From JAZGDL01 sp036477795 (GTDB lineage: Bacteria > Planctomycetota > Phycisphaerae > UBA1845), in the NCBI GenBank assembly GCA_036477795.1, contig JAZGDL010000556.1, positions 1 to 10,244 of the forward strand: DNA of 10,244 nt. Direction: 5' to 3'. Numbering within the stretch: the first letter of the stretch is position 1; the number at the start of each line of letters is the position of its first letter. This document shows, in pieces, positions 7,263 to 10,244 of the stretch. A program made the translations under genes and the position numbers. Under the pieces are notes generated by a model. The model searched no databases and was not told the DNA's origin. It saw only the letters and a program-made list of their open reading frames with translations.

Positions 7263-7952
7263 TCAGGTTGTGACTTTGGCGAGTTCGTCGGATAGCCGGG
7301 AACTCAGCGCCAAACCTGCTGGCTCATTGCTCAGGACGAGAACGCCATCGATGCTGCTCATCTGCGGAAAGATCTTAACCGGGTTGAGAGTGGGCACACC
7401 GCGCATGATGTCCGCGTATGTCGCGCGCCCGCGACGTGCGTACAGAAACGCGATCACGGCCGCACAGCCCGTCCGGTCGAGGAAGGCGAGACGACCGGCC
7501 GTGTGAAACATGCGTAGCGCCGCCGTGACCATGCGCGGACCGGTATAGAGACAGCTCGTAATCAACTTCACCCCGGTGTGCATCGTATCCGGCGCCAGCG
7601 GGTTGATGTTCGAGGCCATGCCAATGCCGGGCACGTAGAAGGTCACCACCTCGTCGCTGAAAGTGCCCGTGCTGACAGAGTACTCCTCGAGATACTCTCG
7701 ATCCGTCCGGGCGTTGCCAAGAAATAGTAGAATGACGACCGCTCCCGGGATCATCAACAAGACCCCGGACCCTAGTTCCAGCCTGTGCAGGATGAACCAC
7801 GTTACGCCGTAGATAATCCAGAAGGTCGCATAGACAACCCCTGCACCCAAGAAAAGAATGGCCACACCGCCCAGAACGCGCAGTACGACCTGCCCGAAGA
7901 TCTTTGTCTGCAACCAGGCGACCACCTGTTCATTCAGAGAAGGATGCCCCAT
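7263..7952 (-). CDS. Two-TM membrane protein of unknown function
   Basis: The product is 229 aa. A short N-terminal segment (about 1-25) is followed by two hydrophobic spans at about 26-54 and 62-79 and then a soluble domain (80-229) starting with NARTDREYLEEYS. The soluble part contains Gly/Pro-rich turns (YVPGIGMASNINP) and an alternating pattern late on (SSIDGVLVLSNEPAGLAL), but I recognise no catalytic or binding motif and no named family. The second hydrophobic span is short, so a membrane hairpin with both ends in the cytoplasm is one plausible topology. ATG 7952 has GGGAG about 11-12 nt upstream, a slightly long spacing. The stop is TGA. It is divergent from the outer-membrane gene at 8572 across a 619-bp gap. 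The frame's length and membrane pattern support a real gene; no function is proposed. Confidence 0.65.
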   Translation of the reverse strand: MGHPSLNEQVVAWLQTKIFGQVVLRVLGGVAILFLGAGVVYATFWIIYGVTWFILHRLELGSGVLLMIPGAVVILLFLGNARTDREYLEEYSVSTGTFSDEVVTFYVPGIGMASNINPLAPDTMHTGVKLITSCLYTGPRMVTAALRMFHTAGRLAFLDRTGCAAVIAFLYARRGRATYADIMRGVPTLNPVKIFPQMSSIDGVLVLSNEPAGLALSSRLSDELAKVTT

Positions 7953-8076
7953 TCGCGTGCGCTCCCGCCAATCAACTCAACGGCCGGATCGATGGCCGCC
8001 ATCGTAGCCAAATCGGCGCCTCGGGTACAATCGCGGTTGACAGATTCTGGGCAGATTCTTGTGCTTGGTCATGTTG

Positions 8077-8096
8077 CCTCCAGAGATTACTGGAGG
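8077..8096 (+). repeat. Perfect 7-bp hairpin CCTCCAG / CTGGAGG
   Basis: CCTCCAG (8077-8083) and CTGGAGG (8090-8096) enclose AGATTA. There is no T-run, so it is unlikely to be a terminator. It could be an operator or a leader structure. The right arm contains a GGAGG that could be masked by the stem, but no convincing gene starts just after it. Confidence 0.5.
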
Positions 8097-8345
8097 ACAG
8101 CATAACCGCTTATACGGAAAGGCGTTAAGAGCGACCGCATGCGGCGCAGAAATCGCGGGACCAACACACCGCCGAGTGATGGAATGAGCCGATTGCTCAC
8201 GAAAAGCCTGAGTCGGAGGTTGAACCCGTTATCATACTCCGGTGGTCGTGCGGCTTTTTCTGGTAACAGGTCATCGGGGATAGGTCGGATTACCGGGTTG
8301 GTGGATTCGACATTTGCTGCAGCTAAGAAAAGAGAATTGGTATGA

Positions 8346-8369
8346 GACGCACATTAGGAATGTGGCGTC
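8346..8369 (+). repeat. Stem-loop GACGCACATT / AATGTGGCGTC
   Basis: The arms at 8346-8355 and 8359-8369 pair over 10 bp with one bulged G and a 3-nt loop. It lies about 200 bp upstream of the outer-membrane gene. No T-run follows. Role unknown. Confidence 0.4.
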
Positions 8370-8571
8370 GCGTTTAGGTTTGCAACAGACTTAACTTCTG
8401 AGGCCGAATTACGTTCCCCTGATCGGCAAGGTCGGCTTAAAGAATCCTGGGATTGCGGACCGATAGAACAGTAGGGTCGGGTCGTGATTGCGTATCAAAA
8501 GTGAGCTATTTTCTTGCGCGGCGGTCGGCGCCAGGCCGTGTTGCGTTTTGATTACGTGAAAGGAATCTGTT

Positions 8572-9600
8572 ATGCTCTTCATTCGTTTGCGCTATCTCGT
8601 ACTGCGCGCGGCAGTAGTGGGCGCTATGGTCTTCGCTGCGCCGACGGCGAAGGCCCAGGCCCGCAGCCTCAGTCTGGGGCTGTCCGGGGTCACGCTCCCC
8701 CTGGGTTCGGAAACCGTGACGCAGGAGAATGCGATGTCTACGACATCCTCGCGGCACCCACAATGGATCCTTGACCTCGAGGAGAAGATGTGGCCCGGGT
8801 TCCTCACTGGGCTTTCCGGTTATGAGGATTTCGTCATGCCCGTAGGCATGTTCCTTTACTTTGAGGATCCGTTCATCACCACCGATATCCGCCTCGAGTA
8901 CGTCTACCATGACATTCCCGATCGTTCCGTCCTCGGCGGAGGCCAGGTGCACGTTGTGGCGGCCCAGATCAGAGTGGCGCTGACCGAGCGGCTCGCGTTC
9001 CTCGCCACCAAGGACGGCTATAGCTGGGTCGACAGCAACATCACGCCCGCCGGTGACGGCTGGAACGATATTGCCATCGGCCTGAAGTATGCCATCCACA
9101 GCGACCCCCAGAACCACTTTCTCGTCAGCTCCGGTCTCAGGTGGGAGTGGGCCAACGGATCGACGGATGCATTCCAAGGCGGCGATAGCCAGGAGATCAG
9201 CCCGTTTATCGCCATGGCTAAGGGTTGGGACAAGTGGCATTTCCTTGGGACACTTAGCGGGCGCATCCCAACCGACCGGAGCGATGCCAACGCCAGCGTC
9301 CTGTGGAACATGCACCTGGACTACGAGCTGACGGATACGTTCCGACCGCTGGTTGAGCTACATGGCATTCACTGGGTCAGCAACGCCGATCTACTTCCGC
9401 TCAGCACGGACTACCTCGACGTGGGCAGCCTCGGCGCTTCCAAAGCGAGCGGGCGCGACTTCTTCTCCGCCGGCATCGGGTTCCGCTGGCAGGCGATGGA
9501 CAATGTTTCAATCGGTCTGACGTATGAATTTCCGCTGGAAAGCCGGTCGTCCCATTTGATGCAGCAGCGTGTCACGTTCAACACGGTCATCAGTTTCTGA
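8572..9600 (+). CDS. Probable outer-membrane beta-barrel protein
   Basis: The product is 342 aa with a clear signal peptide (basic residues R5, R7 and R12, hydrophobic 13-23, AKA-Q cleavage near residue 28). Much of the mature part alternates polar and hydrophobic residues as in barrel strands, for example FLVSSGLRWEWANG, FFSAGIGFRWQAMD and VSIGLTYEFPLES. It ends in VTFNTVISF with a C-terminal Phe, the usual signal for BAM-assisted insertion. This architecture resembles the phenol-degradation MetA-like/transporter barrel group, but substrate and partners cannot be read. ATG 8572 follows AAAGGA (8559-8564) at 7 nt. The stop is TGA. No inner-membrane or periplasmic partner gene is adjacent. Confidence 0.75.
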   Translation: MLFIRLRYLVLRAAVVGAMVFAAPTAKAQARSLSLGLSGVTLPLGSETVTQENAMSTTSSRHPQWILDLEEKMWPGFLTGLSGYEDFVMPVGMFLYFEDPFITTDIRLEYVYHDIPDRSVLGGGQVHVVAAQIRVALTERLAFLATKDGYSWVDSNITPAGDGWNDIAIGLKYAIHSDPQNHFLVSSGLRWEWANGSTDAFQGGDSQEISPFIAMAKGWDKWHFLGTLSGRIPTDRSDANASVLWNMHLDYELTDTFRPLVELHGIHWVSNADLLPLSTDYLDVGSLGASKASGRDFFSAGIGFRWQAMDNVSIGLTYEFPLESRSSHLMQQRVTFNTVISF

Positions 9601-9674
9601 CACAGACAGCCAACACGAGTACAGCGACTTTGATGGGAAGTTTCGAGAATCGCCGGCTCGGAAGAAGAGCATGT

Positions 9675-9797
9675 ATGAAGAATCGTCTATAGAGGACCGC
9701 GGCGTTGATCTGTAGCGGTCTGGTCTTTGGAATCCTGCTCAGTTGTGTCGAAGTGTTGGTGCTCAAGCTGGCGACGCCCTTCCTGCTTAACCGATAG
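9675..9797 (+). pseudogene. Tiny hydrophobic frame with in-frame amber at codon 6
   Basis: ATG 9675 opens MKNRL, then TAG (9690-9692), then the same frame continues as RTAALICSGLVFGILLSCVE and onward to a TAG at 9795-9797. Together it reads like a signal peptide or single-TM peptide of 40 codons. AAGAAGAG precedes the ATG. Alternatively TTG 9705 could start a 30-aa peptide behind AGAGGA (9691-9696). It may be the decayed start of an exported protein, a small membrane peptide, or chance. Confidence 0.3.
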
Positions 9798-9815
9798 CAG
9801 CGGGCTTTAGAGCTT

Positions 9816-9865
9816 TCAGCGGTCAGCTTTCAGTTGACCGCTGACGGCTGATGGCTGACCGCTGA
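9816..9865 (+). repeat. Hairpin made of CAGC/CTGA-type tandem repeats
   Basis: TCAGCGGTCA (9816-9825) is complementary to TGACCGCTGA at both 9835-9844 and 9856-9865, so two alternative stems are possible. Between them runs further near-repetitive sequence (CGGCTGATGGC). Flanking AGCTTTCAGC and CAGCTTTCAG add two more half-copies. Similar strings are common as extragenic repeats in several bacterial groups. Confidence 0.7.
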
Positions 9866-10148
9866 GGTTGGTCTCGCCGATTACACGGGCAAGGAGGCAG
9901 ACCTCTGTTGAACGCACTGGCTCCGATGTTGGTAAAGGAGACGCTCGCGAACCCGAGCGACTCGGTTCCACACTGTCACTGCCCGACCATCGCTCTCGGG
10001 CCCATCCCTCGGCGAGGCCGACCTCTCGCCGCTTACCCGACGGATGGTCATCGGACTAAACCGCTCTAGCCTGATTTTTCCCGACACGCATTACCACTGC
10101 ACGATGGACGAGCGCCTGGGGTCCGTGACAGAATCGGCGGCTGTGGAG
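9866..10148. other. Gene-free stretch before the terminal repeat cluster
   Basis: Short open frames on both strands show no ribosome binding site or family-like sequence. A plus-strand frame beginning LNALAPMLVKETLANPSDS at 9908 reads protein-like at first but then degrades into a low-complexity tail. Nothing firm is seen. Confidence 0.4.
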
Positions 10149-10242
10149 GCAGGCTGAAGGCCTGCTCTGTAATAGCCGGGGGCAAGCGTAGCGCCACCCC
10201 CGGATGGCGCCGCCACCGAACCACCCGACCCTGAAGGGGTCG
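10149..10242 (+). repeat. Cluster of REP-like hairpins, two sharing a TGAAG loop
   Basis: Hairpin A is GCAGGC-TGAAG-GCCTGC (10149-10165). Hairpin B pairs CCGGGGG (10176-10182) with CCCCCGG (10197-10203). Hairpin C is CGACCC-TGAAG-GGGTCG (10226-10242). A and C have unrelated 6-bp stems but the same 5-nt loop. An alternative hairpin GCGCCA/TGGCGC (10191-10196 and 10205-10210) excludes B. The cluster probably continues past the window end. It may be a transcribed structured element or an extragenic palindrome family. Confidence 0.65.
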
Positions 10243-10244
10243 TC

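Larger units (their letters stand above)
7953..8571. other. 619-bp divergent intergenic region
   Basis: It separates the minus-strand membrane protein from the outer-membrane gene. Visible elements are CAGATTCT twice at an 11-bp step (8041-8048 and 8052-8059) and two hairpins (listed separately). TTGACA at 8037-8042 has no good -10 partner. The short open frame at 8139-8345 is basic and low in complexity, and has no family resemblance. The far right carries the AAAGGA ribosome binding site (8559-8564) of the next gene. Confidence 0.45.

Noticed and set aside
8037..8065. TTGACA as a strong promoter -35 box
   Set aside because: The -10 position reads TGTGCT, a poor match, and no gene starts close downstream.

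Overview
The window looks like a piece of a GC-rich Gram-negative chromosome, most likely from the Planctomycetota (Phycisphaerae-like). The main grounds are a secreted protein with a planctomycete-style C-terminal pair of EF-hand/dockerin loops, an outer-membrane beta-barrel protein, loosely packed genes, and many small palindromic intergenic repeats. The lineage is inferred from style, not from a marker gene.

Layout. 1-166 holds the possible tail of an unidentified gene. 291-373 is tRNA-Tyr(GUA), followed 18 bp later by metF (methylenetetrahydrofolate reductase, 392-1273). A 27-bp inverted repeat (1278-1343) separates metF from a thiolase-family gene with a complete catalytic set (1363-2565). 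2600-2806 keeps an EF-hand-like gene fragment. 2867-2957 is tRNA-Ser(GCU). A tyrosine-recombinase gene points toward this tRNA and ends inside it (4260-2920, minus strand), the usual arrangement at the integrase end of a tRNA-targeted element. Its frame opens at a GTG at 4260, but an amber codon breaks it at codon 49. A small HTH/excisionase-like frame (4516-4253) overlaps its start.

4805-5569 (minus) is the secreted dockerin-like protein. 5570-6170 has no recognisable gene. 6171-6373 resembles a second element boundary: a 10-bp direct repeat, a run of about six decamers ending in TTGCC or TGCC, then the 3' part of a tRNA-Met(CAU) whose match stops at the 5' edge of the anticodon loop, followed by a Rho-independent terminator. 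So the segment between tRNA-Ser and this tRNA-Met remnant is probably mobile-element debris with ends from two different tRNA targets.

To the right lie a GNAT acetyltransferase (6513-7034) bracketed by imperfect direct repeats, a two-TM protein of unknown function (7952-7263, minus), an outer-membrane beta-barrel candidate (8572-9600), a tiny hydrophobic frame with an in-frame amber (9675-9797), a hairpin of CAGC/CTGA-type repeats, and a terminal cluster of hairpins, two of which share a TGAAG loop.

TAG is the normal stop of metF, the thiolase, the dockerin-like protein and the acetyltransferase. The two interrupting ambers are therefore better read as decay, or as non-genes, than as recoding. 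I found no CRISPR array, toxin-antitoxin pair or recognisable defence operon. The most interesting material is the degenerate integration machinery and the structured repeats.
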